64,000 nucleotides of DNA from a virus. The translations under genes were made by a program, and so were the position numbers. This document shows, piece after piece, positions 42,259 through 51,407 of this stretch. Where the stretch lies: the IMG/VR virus record IMGVR_UViG_3300032241_002336, positions 1 to 64,000 of that record. One strand, 5' to 3'. The notes beneath the pieces are model-generated. The model worked only from the letters and a program-made list of their open reading frames with translations. It did no database searches and had not been told where the DNA came from. The number at the start of each line of letters is the position of its first letter. Position 1 is the stretch's first letter.

Positions 42259-42298
42259 TTTATTATTTTAGTTTTTTATAAATAGCGAATATTACACT

Positions 42299-45200
42299 TT
42301 ATATACAATTATTTGGTATACCCTTACTGTTATTTTCGCTTACTACAGTAATAAGTACAGGTACAATTTTAGTCCCAACAACAAAGCTATAATAATTATC
42401 AGATGGGCGAAATCCACAATAAGCATTTGTATCCCCATAAATGTAAAAACTAGCTATATTATTATTTAAATCCGAAACACCAATATATACTGTTGTTCCA
42501 ATAGCTACATTATCAATTTTTCCTATACTCATATAACTAAGTGACATGCCTTGTGGGTATACAGTAAAATATTTCCAATTTTTGCCATTATCAACACTAT
42601 ACCAAATATTAACGCCCATAACATTTTGTTGTATAGTTTGATTTAACTCAATAGGTACACTAACTGTATTGGATACATACGCAGTTGCTGTTACTTGACA
42701 ACCAGTACTTAAATCAGTTACAGTAACATTATAAGTTCCAGTTCCTAAATTATTTATTGTCTGTGTAGTAGCATTATTATTCCATAAATAAGTTATATTT
42801 GTATTAGAATTAACACCACCTACATTAGCCGTAGCTGAATTACTTGTTGTTGTTATAGTTACTGTTAAATAACTACAATCAATTGATGGAACAGTAATTG
42901 GTAATGTATTTGAACAGCCAATACTATCTGTTACGGTTACTTTATAATTACCTGCTGATAAGCTACTTATAGTATTTGTTGTATTCTGTATTAAAATAGT
43001 ACCATTATTATTGAGTGAATACCAAGTTATTGTATAGGGTCCCGTGGCATTATTTACATTAATTTTTATGGAGCCATCACTTCCTGTACTACCCTTAACA
43101 GTAGGTGTTATTGTTAAATTACAAGATATTAAGGGTACATTTATGGCAGTAGTTACTGAACAACCATTTGAATCATTAACGGTAATATTATATATACCAT
43201 TAATTAAATTTGGTATTGTAAAAGTACCGACAATATTTTCATTCGTTGTTGTTGTATTTCCTATATTCCAACTATAATTATATGTTCCATTACCACCAGC
43301 AGTTATTATTGAAATAGAGCCAGTTGGTGAACCATTAGTTGAACCAATGACATTAGTTGTTAGTTTTAATTTACAAGCTATACTGCTACAGCCTATAGTT
43401 CCACTGGATCTCTCATTATATGTAGAAATTATTATAGAATTAGCTGATAATAAATCATTTAATCCTAATGATGTCAATTGACATCCATAACCAATATTAT
43501 TAGTGATTGGATCGGTAATTTTTGTCGCTATTGTATAATTAGGAATACAATTACATCCATCTACAGATACCGTTGTTGTTCCACCAGTTTCTGTATCAAA
43601 TACCAAATATTTTTGATTATCCTGAGGATTTATAAGATATTCTGCGACATCTAATTTCCAATTACATGTAACAAAGCAACCACATGTATTAGTTGTTTGG
43701 CAGCAAATATATCCGTTATTATATAAATTACCATTTGAATCTAATTCATTATAGAAGTATGGTATACTGCCGTTAAAATTACAGCATTTTTCATTAATAA
43801 AATAACTACTGTAATAAACTGGGGCGTTATTAACTTCATAAAGGCTACCATCCAAATTATATTGATTAAAATTGAATATATAATAACCATACTGAGTATT
43901 TAAACTTGTACTAGCTATTTCTTCTTGACAACTTAATTCTATAACTTTATTACTAAGACAAACACTAAGACATTTTGAATCTGTTGGTATAACACAACCG
44001 CAATTTGTTAAATCTTGTCTATCCGCTGGATCTAATACGACACTTGATGTTATCAATACACAATTACTAAAATCAGCGCCATCATCATTTGTTATGTCAA
44101 CATATGTATTACCAGAATAACTGGTCATTGTGCCACCATTATAGTTATTGAATAAATTTACACTACTTGTTGTTGTAGTCTGTGAACTTATAGTGACAGC
44201 TGAAAAATTAGGTATTAGGCTTTTAAATTGATTAATATAAGCATATCCACCATCATATGGACCTAAATGTGGATTATTACCAGTTGTAATATCAAGATTT
44301 GCATTCGGACCTCCTGTTTCTCTATACCATAATCCATTACTCTGAAAATATAAATTAGGAGTATTTGTTAATGGAGCTGGGTATCCACTTAGACTTACTG
44401 GATAATTTGTTAAATCAGGATTAGCATTATTTAATAGTAATGCTTCTTGAAAAACATTCATGTCTATTTGATTCTGTGCGACATAAACATATTCATTAAA
44501 TGATATAAGACCCAATGGAGTACCTATAAATTTAAATAAAAATTCAACAGCTTTTCTTGTTCCCTTTGACTTCCATAACCATGGAGTATTTAAAATTAAT
44601 CTTCTCCATAGCTCATTATCAGCCTCTTCAGCAGTAAATCCAACACTATGTCCACTATATGTTGATTGATTAGGTAAGACATAATTTTTTAATAAATCTA
44701 ATTCTAATACAGAAGATATTAAATCCCAACCTAGATTTTTAGCTAGATCTTTTAAATATACATCTGGTGTATTATCATTTTTATCATAACTAACAACATG
44801 TGCAAAACTAATACCCTTTACGTATGTATTTAAATCATCATATCCCCTACCATAAATGTTTAAAGTTTTTAACATTTTTTGGTCACTTGTATCTTGATCC
44901 TGCGGATCAGCATGTACTTCAGTCGTGTCAAAATCAGTAATAGAATTTGATACAAGGAATCTGGTCATTAAACTACTTGTTGTTAAATCATAATTTGAGC
45001 ATATTCCAGATAATTTGGTAGCATAATTGATATATTGAACAGTATCAAAATCAAGATTATAACCATCGGTTGTCGGCCATGTAACAGTATCGCTTATATA
45101 TAATATATTACCCGTATCAGCCTTAACTGTATAATTAAATTTTGCGGTATATTTTGGATTTGAAAATCTATTTAATAGATATGCTTCAAAAGGTGGCAGA

Positions 45201-46003
45201 TTATTAAAAAATAAATTTTCTTGTACGGTATTTGGTTTTATATAATATGTTAAATAACCATTATTCGTTATTCCAGAAAAAACATTTCCCTGAACAACAA
45301 AATATAAATAATCATTAATTGTTTTTGTAGAACCAGTGAACCCAAATATATCATATTCTTGATTATTATATAATATCGCATATTCTTGATAACTGTTAAT
45401 TAAAACAGTTAATGGGTTGTTTGAAGCCGTTGTCTGTCCAGACATCCCATTATTAAAATAATTAAGTTGATATTGATTAGCAATTGTATTAACATTAACT
45501 CTAAAGGATGACTGATTACTAATGCTATTGTATATATAATTTTCAACTGTATATCCTGATTGTGTCAGATATACTGGAGGAATGGCATAAATTGGATTGA
45601 CGTATAATGCCGCTGGCCAATTAATAATAATATCCTCTAGTGATACTCTAACTAATTCAGTCAAGGAACCAAATAAAGCATAATTTGTTAAATCTGTAGT
45701 ATCAAGATTTAATAAAACTGTAGCATTATTTAATAATAAATTTAAAGAATCTGCTAAATTTGTATTTAAATTAGTTAATGTTACAAAATTAGAAAAGTTC
45801 TTAGTTGTAAAAGTTTTAGTCGTTTTAGGACTATAATTTGTTGTTACAGCAAAATTACCAAGCGTAAAAAGAGATGTTGAGCCTGATGAAACTAGCGATG
45901 GGCCAGCTAGATCAGGCATAAAATTTCTATATTCTATATTGTCATTATATACGACCTTCTGGGCATATCCGACAACTTTTATTCTTGGGTTGCTACTTGT
46001 CAT
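42299..46003 (-). CDS. Large baseplate/tail protein with C-terminal SprB-type repeats
   Basis: 1234 residues. The segment around 470-520 (ELWRRLILNTPWLWKSKGTR then AVEFLFKFIGTPLG) is a helical patch unlike the rest and recalls large baseplate-wedge proteins. A Cys-rich zone at ~650-830 (CCNFNG, CCQTTNTCGCFVTC) may be disulphide- or metal-stabilised. Three SprB-type repeats at ~875-1115 end near a compact C-terminal domain. It follows the 301-residue gene with a TAATG overlap, so translation is coupled. Confidence 0.7.
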   Translation of the reverse strand: MTSSNPRIKVVGYAQKVVYNDNIEYRNFMPDLAGPSLVSSGSTSLFTLGNFAVTTNYSPKTTKTFTTKNFSNFVTLTNLNTNLADSLNLLLNNATVLLNLDTTDLTNYALFGSLTELVRVSLEDIIINWPAALYVNPIYAIPPVYLTQSGYTVENYIYNSISNQSSFRVNVNTIANQYQLNYFNNGMSGQTTASNNPLTVLINSYQEYAILYNNQEYDIFGFTGSTKTINDYLYFVVQGNVFSGITNNGYLTYYIKPNTVQENLFFNNLPPFEAYLLNRFSNPKYTAKFNYTVKADTGNILYISDTVTWPTTDGYNLDFDTVQYINYATKLSGICSNYDLTTSSLMTRFLVSNSITDFDTTEVHADPQDQDTSDQKMLKTLNIYGRGYDDLNTYVKGISFAHVVSYDKNDNTPDVYLKDLAKNLGWDLISSVLELDLLKNYVLPNQSTYSGHSVGFTAEEADNELWRRLILNTPWLWKSKGTRKAVEFLFKFIGTPLGLISFNEYVYVAQNQIDMNVFQEALLLNNANPDLTNYPVSLSGYPAPLTNTPNLYFQSNGLWYRETGGPNANLDITTGNNPHLGPYDGGYAYINQFKSLIPNFSAVTISSQTTTTSSVNLFNNYNGGTMTSYSGNTYVDITNDDGADFSNCVLITSSVVLDPADRQDLTNCGCVIPTDSKCLSVCLSNKVIELSCQEEIASTSLNTQYGYYIFNFNQYNLDGSLYEVNNAPVYYSSYFINEKCCNFNGSIPYFYNELDSNGNLYNNGYICCQTTNTCGCFVTCNWKLDVAEYLINPQDNQKYLVFDTETGGTTTVSVDGCNCIPNYTIATKITDPITNNIGYGCQLTSLGLNDLLSANSIIISTYNERSSGTIGCSSIACKLKLTTNVIGSTNGSPTGSISIITAGGNGTYNYSWNIGNTTTTNENIVGTFTIPNLINGIYNITVNDSNGCSVTTAINVPLISCNLTITPTVKGSTGSDGSIKINVNNATGPYTITWYSLNNNGTILIQNTTNTISSLSAGNYKVTVTDSIGCSNTLPITVPSIDCSYLTVTITTTSNSATANVGGVNSNTNITYLWNNNATTQTINNLGTGTYNVTVTDLSTGCQVTATAYVSNTVSVPIELNQTIQQNVMGVNIWYSVDNGKNWKYFTVYPQGMSLSYMSIGKIDNVAIGTTVYIGVSDLNNNIASFYIYGDTNAYCGFRPSDNYYSFVVGTKIVPVLITVVSENNSKGIPNNCI

Positions 46004-46908
46004 TATACTGTTGTTATTGTTGTAAAGTTTTTAGTAAAATCAATATTGGTTCTCTGTTGTCTAATTTCAAATAATGGCAATCCAGTATATGCATCTTTAA
46101 TTTCATACAAATCATACTGTGCATAAATTTGATTATTGAAATTGTATATTGTATATATACCATCATCAATTGATTTAGACTGATTACCATACAATGCATA
46201 AGCAAGTGTATCAAAATCATTTGTAACAAGTTCTAGTTCAATCATTATTGGATTGAAAAATGTATTTGTTAAAATAACTGGCTGATTTGTCTGTCCTATA
46301 AATGGAAAAATATTTGGACTTACATTTGGTGCCGAATTAGGGGAAACAGTACAAAAAACAAGAGTGGAATTATCATTAAAACGATATCTTATAGCTTTTT
46401 GATTTGTATTTGTAAGATTTTGATTTACTGGTTCAGCTCTATTATTAGAGGTAATTATAGTAAATGTATTATTTATCTTAGCGTCTGGCGCAGAAGGATT
46501 TAAATATTCAATTTTATAACCAATTAAGCCATTATTTTCAAAATATGTCAAAAAATTAGTAGGAATTGTTGATAAATCAAATATTAACCCGTTAATATCT
46601 GGATATGCTGACAAAACACCGACATCAACAATATTTGTTCTTATTTCAACTGGTTTTATAATAATTGTATAAATTCCAGCTGTTGAAAATATATTTGTGG
46701 GTAGTTGTAGCGTATACATTCCACTAAACATTTCAAAACTATAGGGACTATTTGGATTTTTAACTTTAACCAAAACATCACTAGAATTAGTTATTTTAGT
46801 CAATGTACTAGCTTGTACTGACCTATTAGACGCATAAGTATAAAAAATCTCTACATCCTGTGGTGCTACATCAGCACTTCTTATATTACCATAGATACCA
46901 CTAGCCAT
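46003..46908 (-). CDS. Baseplate/tail protein of unknown fold
   Basis: 301 residues, beta-rich, polar, without repeats or Cys clusters. It reads SGIYGNIRSADVAPQDVEIF at the start. Its stop overlaps the start of the 1234-residue gene. Upstream lies the homing endonuclease insertion at 46969-48042, so it would originally have followed the 277-residue gene directly. A baseplate role is inferred from position. Confidence 0.6.
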   Translation of the reverse strand: MASGIYGNIRSADVAPQDVEIFYTYASNRSVQASTLTKITNSSDVLVKVKNPNSPYSFEMFSGMYTLQLPTNIFSTAGIYTIIIKPVEIRTNIVDVGVLSAYPDINGLIFDLSTIPTNFLTYFENNGLIGYKIEYLNPSAPDAKINNTFTIITSNNRAEPVNQNLTNTNQKAIRYRFNDNSTLVFCTVSPNSAPNVSPNIFPFIGQTNQPVILTNTFFNPIMIELELVTNDFDTLAYALYGNQSKSIDDGIYTIYNFNNQIYAQYDLYEIKDAYTGLPLFEIRQQRTNIDFTKNFTTITTV

Positions 46909-46968
46909 TTATTTTTTTTTTATTTTTTTTTATTATTTAATATATTTTACTAACTTAAAAAGTAAAAT

Positions 46969-47086
46969 TTATTGTTTTTTTAAATTAAAATATCCGTTAC
47001 CGTAATTCTGTAATTCATCTATATTTGTAATTTCAGCCATTTTTAAATGACTTTCAAATACACTCAAAATTCCTCTATCTATAAAT
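46969..47086 (-). pseudogene. Diverged duplicate of the 3' end of the 277-residue tail gene
   Basis: In minus-strand sense the stretch reads FIDRGILSVFESHLKMAEIT and continues to a TAA stop at 46969. The last ~40 codons of the gene at 48028 read FIDRGILSVFESHLKLSEIT and end similarly (YGKGYFKLIPQ against YGNGYFNLKKQ). Nucleotide similarity is roughly 75-80% by eye. It has no start codon of its own and lies on the far side of the homing endonuclease gene at 47140-48042. Confidence 0.85.
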
Positions 47087-47139
47087 ACATGCAATTATTT
47101 ATATATTTGATATATTTATAAATATGCAAAAAGTAATTT

Positions 47140-48042
47140 ATGTCTAAAAAAATAACATCGGATGAATTCGTCAATAAAGCAAATGAGATTCATAATAATA
47201 AGTATGATTATAGTAAAGTAGAATATATAGATAATTATAGTAAGGTAAAGATTATTTGTCCTATACATGGGGAGTTTGAACAAAAACCTAATAATCATTT
47301 AAAGAGAAAACAAGGTTGTGTATATTGCGGGGGAAGATATAAATTTACTATTAATGATTTTATTTCCAAATCTTATAAAATTCATGGAAACAAATATGAT
47401 TATTCTCTGGTTAATTATAGGAATGCTAGTTCAAAAATAAAAATTATTTGTCCCCTTCATGGTGAATTTGAACAAACCCCAAGTAGTCATACAGACCAAC
47501 AAGCTGGTTGTCCAAAATGTTCAAAAAAATATAAATATACTAATGATGAATTTGTTAATAAAGCAAATGAGATTCATAATAATAAGTATGATTATAGTAA
47601 GGTAAAATATATAAATAATTATACTAAAATTGAGATAATATGTAAAATTCATGGGATTTTTAGCCAAACTCCATCTAATCATTTATCTGGTAAGGGTTGT
47701 CAGGATTGTAGTAATTCAAAAAATGAAAATTTAATTAGTTTATTTTTGGATAAAGAAAAAATAAATTATGCTACGCAGCATAAATTTAATGATTGTATGA
47801 ATATTAGGAAATTACCATTTGATTTTTATATACCAAAATATAATACTTGTATTGAATTCAATGGAAAACAGCATTACGAACCAATAGATTTTTTTGGGGG
47901 GATCAGGGGATTTGAAAAACAGAAAAAAAGAGACAAGATAAAAATAAAATATTGTTTAGATAATAATATAAAATTAATAACAATTAAATATAACGAAAAT
48001 ATTTCAGAAATATTATCAAAACTAGTTTTATTGTGGGATTAA
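47140..48042 (+). CDS. Free-standing homing endonuclease with DUF723-type repeats
   Basis: 300 residues, plus strand against all neighbours. Three tandem ~65-residue modules of the form F-x-x-K-A-x-x-I-H-x-x-K-Y-D-Y-S, then HGEFEQ and a Cys pair (CVYCGG, CPKCSK, CQDCSN), make up the DNA-binding part. The C-terminal ~90 residues hold FDFYIPKYNTCIEFNGKQHY and a basic helix, a Vsr-like PD-(D/E)XK nuclease core. Such enzymes spread themselves by cutting alleles lacking the gene. The 3' end overlaps the tail gene at 48028 by 15 nt. Confidence 0.85.
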   Translation: MSKKITSDEFVNKANEIHNNKYDYSKVEYIDNYSKVKIICPIHGEFEQKPNNHLKRKQGCVYCGGRYKFTINDFISKSYKIHGNKYDYSLVNYRNASSKIKIICPLHGEFEQTPSSHTDQQAGCPKCSKKYKYTNDEFVNKANEIHNNKYDYSKVKYINNYTKIEIICKIHGIFSQTPSNHLSGKGCQDCSNSKNENLISLFLDKEKINYATQHKFNDCMNIRKLPFDFYIPKYNTCIEFNGKQHYEPIDFFGGIRGFEKQKKRDKIKIKYCLDNNIKLITIKYNENISEILSKLVLLWD

Positions 48043-48861
48043 CTTAAAATAACCCTTTCCATATTTTGTTAATTCATCTAAATTTGTTATTTCTGACAAT
48101 TTAAGATGACTTTCAAATACGCTTAAAATTCCTCTATCTATAAAAATATCACTTTTGACTTCTGGTTGAGAAATAATCCCTAATAAATATTCTTCTTTTG
48201 TCATCGCTGATAAAGAAATATTTGTCATATTAAATCCCTGACTTATATATGAAAAATTTGTAACAATAGTTGATGTAAAATCTTGAAAAAATAAGCCGTT
48301 TTTCTGGTTTATTGTTCCAATATTTATATCATTTTTATCAGCATCAAATACATAACTTATTGGTTCAATTAATTGTGTAACTCTATTTACGCCATTTACA
48401 GTATTACCCTGAAAATCAATATATGTATCAGTACTTGTATCGAAATTTAATGTATATTGTCCATTATTAATATATGATTGATTATCCTGTAATCTCGAAT
48501 CACTTGTTCCAGTAACAATAATATTTGGATATTGATAATAAGCTGATACAGTTTGTCCTGTTACTCTTGTATCAATATTAACCATAGTTTGAGCACTTAT
48601 AGGCATTTTTCCAAACATAAATGGAAATGTTATACCACTGGCTGATAGTTTTTCAATTAAAATTGTATAATCAGGTGGTTGACTTATGCCAATAGTAGAT
48701 GGTATATAATAGGTATCCGTAAAAATGCCTAAATCCTCAATATTTTTGGTTAAATAAATGTTTACATAAAAAGTACTAGCCGTTAAAGTACCATAAGTTG
48801 GGCTATAATCATTCCTATCAATAAAAGGCTCAAGTGATATAGTTTTTTTTATAATTTTCAT
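48028..48861 (-). CDS. Tail/baseplate protein whose 3' end adjoins a homing endonuclease
   Basis: 277 residues, beta-rich, no known domain (TYIDFQGNTVNGVNRVTQLI in the middle). Its last ~40 residues are repeated in diverged form at 46969-47086, beyond the homing endonuclease gene. The current 3' end may therefore have been supplied together with the endonuclease. It overlaps the preceding gene by one base. Confidence 0.65.
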   Translation of the reverse strand: MKIIKKTISLEPFIDRNDYSPTYGTLTASTFYVNIYLTKNIEDLGIFTDTYYIPSTIGISQPPDYTILIEKLSASGITFPFMFGKMPISAQTMVNIDTRVTGQTVSAYYQYPNIIVTGTSDSRLQDNQSYINNGQYTLNFDTSTDTYIDFQGNTVNGVNRVTQLIEPISYVFDADKNDINIGTINQKNGLFFQDFTSTIVTNFSYISQGFNMTNISLSAMTKEEYLLGIISQPEVKSDIFIDRGILSVFESHLKLSEITNLDELTKYGKGYFKLIPQ

Positions 48862-49715
48862 TATAATGTCTGTATTTGATATAAATTAACAAAAACATTT
48901 GTATTATTTTGATTTTGGACATAACTTACATTAGTTGAATAAGTATTATCTATTTTGTAATAATATCCATTTGTGTTCTTATATAATGTATATTTTGTAT
49001 ATAATTTATTTACCAATGTATCTATACTATATACATTTGAATCTGTCATTAACTTTGTTACAGAACCATTTTTAGCATTATAATAAGAAGCATTCATATA
49101 TAAATTTTTTGGCGTTTCTATGGAAACAGAATTTTTATAATCATAAATATAATAACCCTCATAAAATGCTTTTGATATTAATAATGGATTAGATAATACA
49201 AAATCAACTGGAACTTGATTTGCTGGTTTTGATTCCCCCTTTAAATAATGAACACCATTTAAGACACCTCCCTGTTGATATAAATCATCCTGTGTCAACA
49301 TACTATATATGTTAATCTGTGTCACTAAATTCTGTGTTAGATTATTATCGGAATCATAAAAATTTAACTCTAAATAACTCTGAGTAAAATAATTTGTTTC
49401 AGTCTGTAAATCAGTATCTGTCATTCCAATATCTGAATACATTGTAGTAATTGGAAAACTTCCATTAACTAAAAAAGATAAATTGTAATTTACATTAATT
49501 ATTAAATTACCATTCATATTTACTGGTGTATATCTTACCTTTTCATAATCCAATATTGGATTTATTGCATTGGCTACCTCAACATTTACAAAATTAGTCT
49601 GTATTATGTCAGCATTATCAACCATTTGATAATTCATGTTTATTGGTATATTAATAGTACTAGCTGTAGTACCACTTAATAGTGTAAATGGATTTATATA
49701 ATATTTAACAAACAT
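48861..49715 (-). CDS. Tail/baseplate protein of unknown function
   Basis: 284 residues, Asn/Tyr-rich, beta-type (YYINPFTLLSGTTASTINIP at the start). No motif. The start at 49715 overlaps the preceding gene by 11 nt and its end overlaps the next gene by one base, so the tail genes form one tightly packed translation unit. Confidence 0.6.
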   Translation of the reverse strand: MFVKYYINPFTLLSGTTASTINIPINMNYQMVDNADIIQTNFVNVEVANAINPILDYEKVRYTPVNMNGNLIINVNYNLSFLVNGSFPITTMYSDIGMTDTDLQTETNYFTQSYLELNFYDSDNNLTQNLVTQINIYSMLTQDDLYQQGGVLNGVHYLKGESKPANQVPVDFVLSNPLLISKAFYEGYYIYDYKNSVSIETPKNLYMNASYYNAKNGSVTKLMTDSNVYSIDTLVNKLYTKYTLYKNTNGYYYKIDNTYSTNVSYVQNQNNTNVFVNLYQIQTL

Positions 49716-51405
49716 TATTTACTTTATTTACTTTAAAATTATTGCTCATTGGATCACCCAATGGATCTGCTGGAAATCCATAAAAATATAGATTCCAATT
49801 ATCAAATGGATCTTGTCTTCTGACATTAAAACAATAGTTTTGATATAGATAATGACATCCATTTAAAAACGGATAATCGGCCATTCCATACTTTATATCC
49901 GATTGACCAATATCCAAAAGACTTCTCCATAAATAAGTTCCATCACCCAAATTAGTAGCATAATCTGGTATATCTATAGTATTTAAATCACCCTGTTCTA
50001 TATAACTTGAAAAAATTCTTATTGTCATTAGATTATGTGCTTTATAATAATAACCCTCTGGTCTCGGACCAGCTACAATAGAATCACCAGTAGTCTCTCT
50101 ATTAATTGTATTAAACCTATGATATACATCTGATAATGAAATCTCTTGAACTGTCATAATATTATATTCAACTACATCGCCATAAAAATATGAATTATTT
50201 ATAGTTACATTTGTTTCTAATGGCGTAAACGTCTCACTAGGTGCACTGAGTACATTATGTATTTTTTGTATTACTGGAATATTTTTTAAATATGTAAGTG
50301 TATTTCCATTATTTAATGTAGGAATAAATGGTGATTCTATTCCAGATGATATTTCTGAAAATATATTATTACTATCTGTTTTAATAGTAGTTAAATATAA
50401 TTGACTCAATGGTCTACCTAAATTATCAACTAAATCGCTGACATCAATATCTTTATTAAAAAGAAATTGCGTTATATCATCAGTAAAAATATTTTCTGAA
50501 AATCCTAATTTATATATTTCATAATCATTTGGTCCTAATACAGATGTCTCAGTAGTTTTAATTGGTTTGAATAGTCTAAAATAATATTTTGATGGAACCC
50601 CATTATATAATTTAATCATTCTTGAATTATCTCCAATTGATAATGTAGTTATATCTAAATTTATACAGAAATAATTATTCTGTAGACTTCCATCATCCAA
50701 TCCAAGTCTTTTTATATCATAAGTCCCATCCATGTTTGTACCCGTGAGTATTATACTATCACCGACATTGAGATTATGATTAACAGCTACGCTTAATGCT
50801 GTCATATTTTTACCACCAATAATTACTGAATTAGAATCCACAATTAATAAACCATTATTAATCATTGGATGTTTTGTATCTGCACTAAATGGATAAGTAA
50901 TTGTTATCTCCCAATTTTTTGTTGGTAAATTATTTTGATTTAAATTTGTTATATCTGGAATAAAAGAAAATCTTTCTCTTTTAGGCTCCATGTCAAAATA
51001 ATTACATAATGAAGCATTTGTCAATACAGGATCAAAATATCCAAACCATCCATCTATTTCCTTTAAATGATTTTGTATGCTCTGTGCAAAAGTATATGGA
51101 ACTAGATTATTATTATAGCCAGTATCTGTAAATAATGGCGTACTTAATGATTTCCAAGAATATTCTATATCAGTTGTATTAAATAATGGATTACTTGTAA
51201 TTGGATTTATAGTACCGAGTATTCTATAATAAGTACTATTTTGCCTTTCAGTATTAAATTGTTTATTTACATCAAGCATATAAGCATTATCATCAGAAGG
51301 CAAAAGTTTTCTACTACTTGTAATTTCAAAATTTGTATACAACTTCGGACTTGTAGCCTGTTTTGATGTACTTGATATTAATATTTGTCTTATTCTATTA
51401 TCCAT
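49705..51405 (-). CDS. Large tail/baseplate protein
   Basis: 566 residues from ATG at 51405 (MDNRIRQILISSTSKQATS). That ATG follows the stop of the upstream gene directly (51408); an in-frame ATG 9 codons earlier lies inside that gene and is less likely. Beta-rich with a few loops, no Cys cluster. It carries no recognised domain, and the structural role is inferred from its place in the tail operon. Confidence 0.65.
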   Translation of the reverse strand: MDNRIRQILISSTSKQATSPKLYTNFEITSSRKLLPSDDNAYMLDVNKQFNTERQNSTYYRILGTINPITSNPLFNTTDIEYSWKSLSTPLFTDTGYNNNLVPYTFAQSIQNHLKEIDGWFGYFDPVLTNASLCNYFDMEPKRERFSFIPDITNLNQNNLPTKNWEITITYPFSADTKHPMINNGLLIVDSNSVIIGGKNMTALSVAVNHNLNVGDSIILTGTNMDGTYDIKRLGLDDGSLQNNYFCINLDITTLSIGDNSRMIKLYNGVPSKYYFRLFKPIKTTETSVLGPNDYEIYKLGFSENIFTDDITQFLFNKDIDVSDLVDNLGRPLSQLYLTTIKTDSNNIFSEISSGIESPFIPTLNNGNTLTYLKNIPVIQKIHNVLSAPSETFTPLETNVTINNSYFYGDVVEYNIMTVQEISLSDVYHRFNTINRETTGDSIVAGPRPEGYYYKAHNLMTIRIFSSYIEQGDLNTIDIPDYATNLGDGTYLWRSLLDIGQSDIKYGMADYPFLNGCHYLYQNYCFNVRRQDPFDNWNLYFYGFPADPLGDPMSNNFKVNKVNNVC

Positions 51406-51407
51406 AA

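Noticed and set aside
46014-46229. Met/Ile-rich open frame inside the 301-residue tail gene
   Set aside because: Out-of-frame reading of the real gene, without composition or position of its own.
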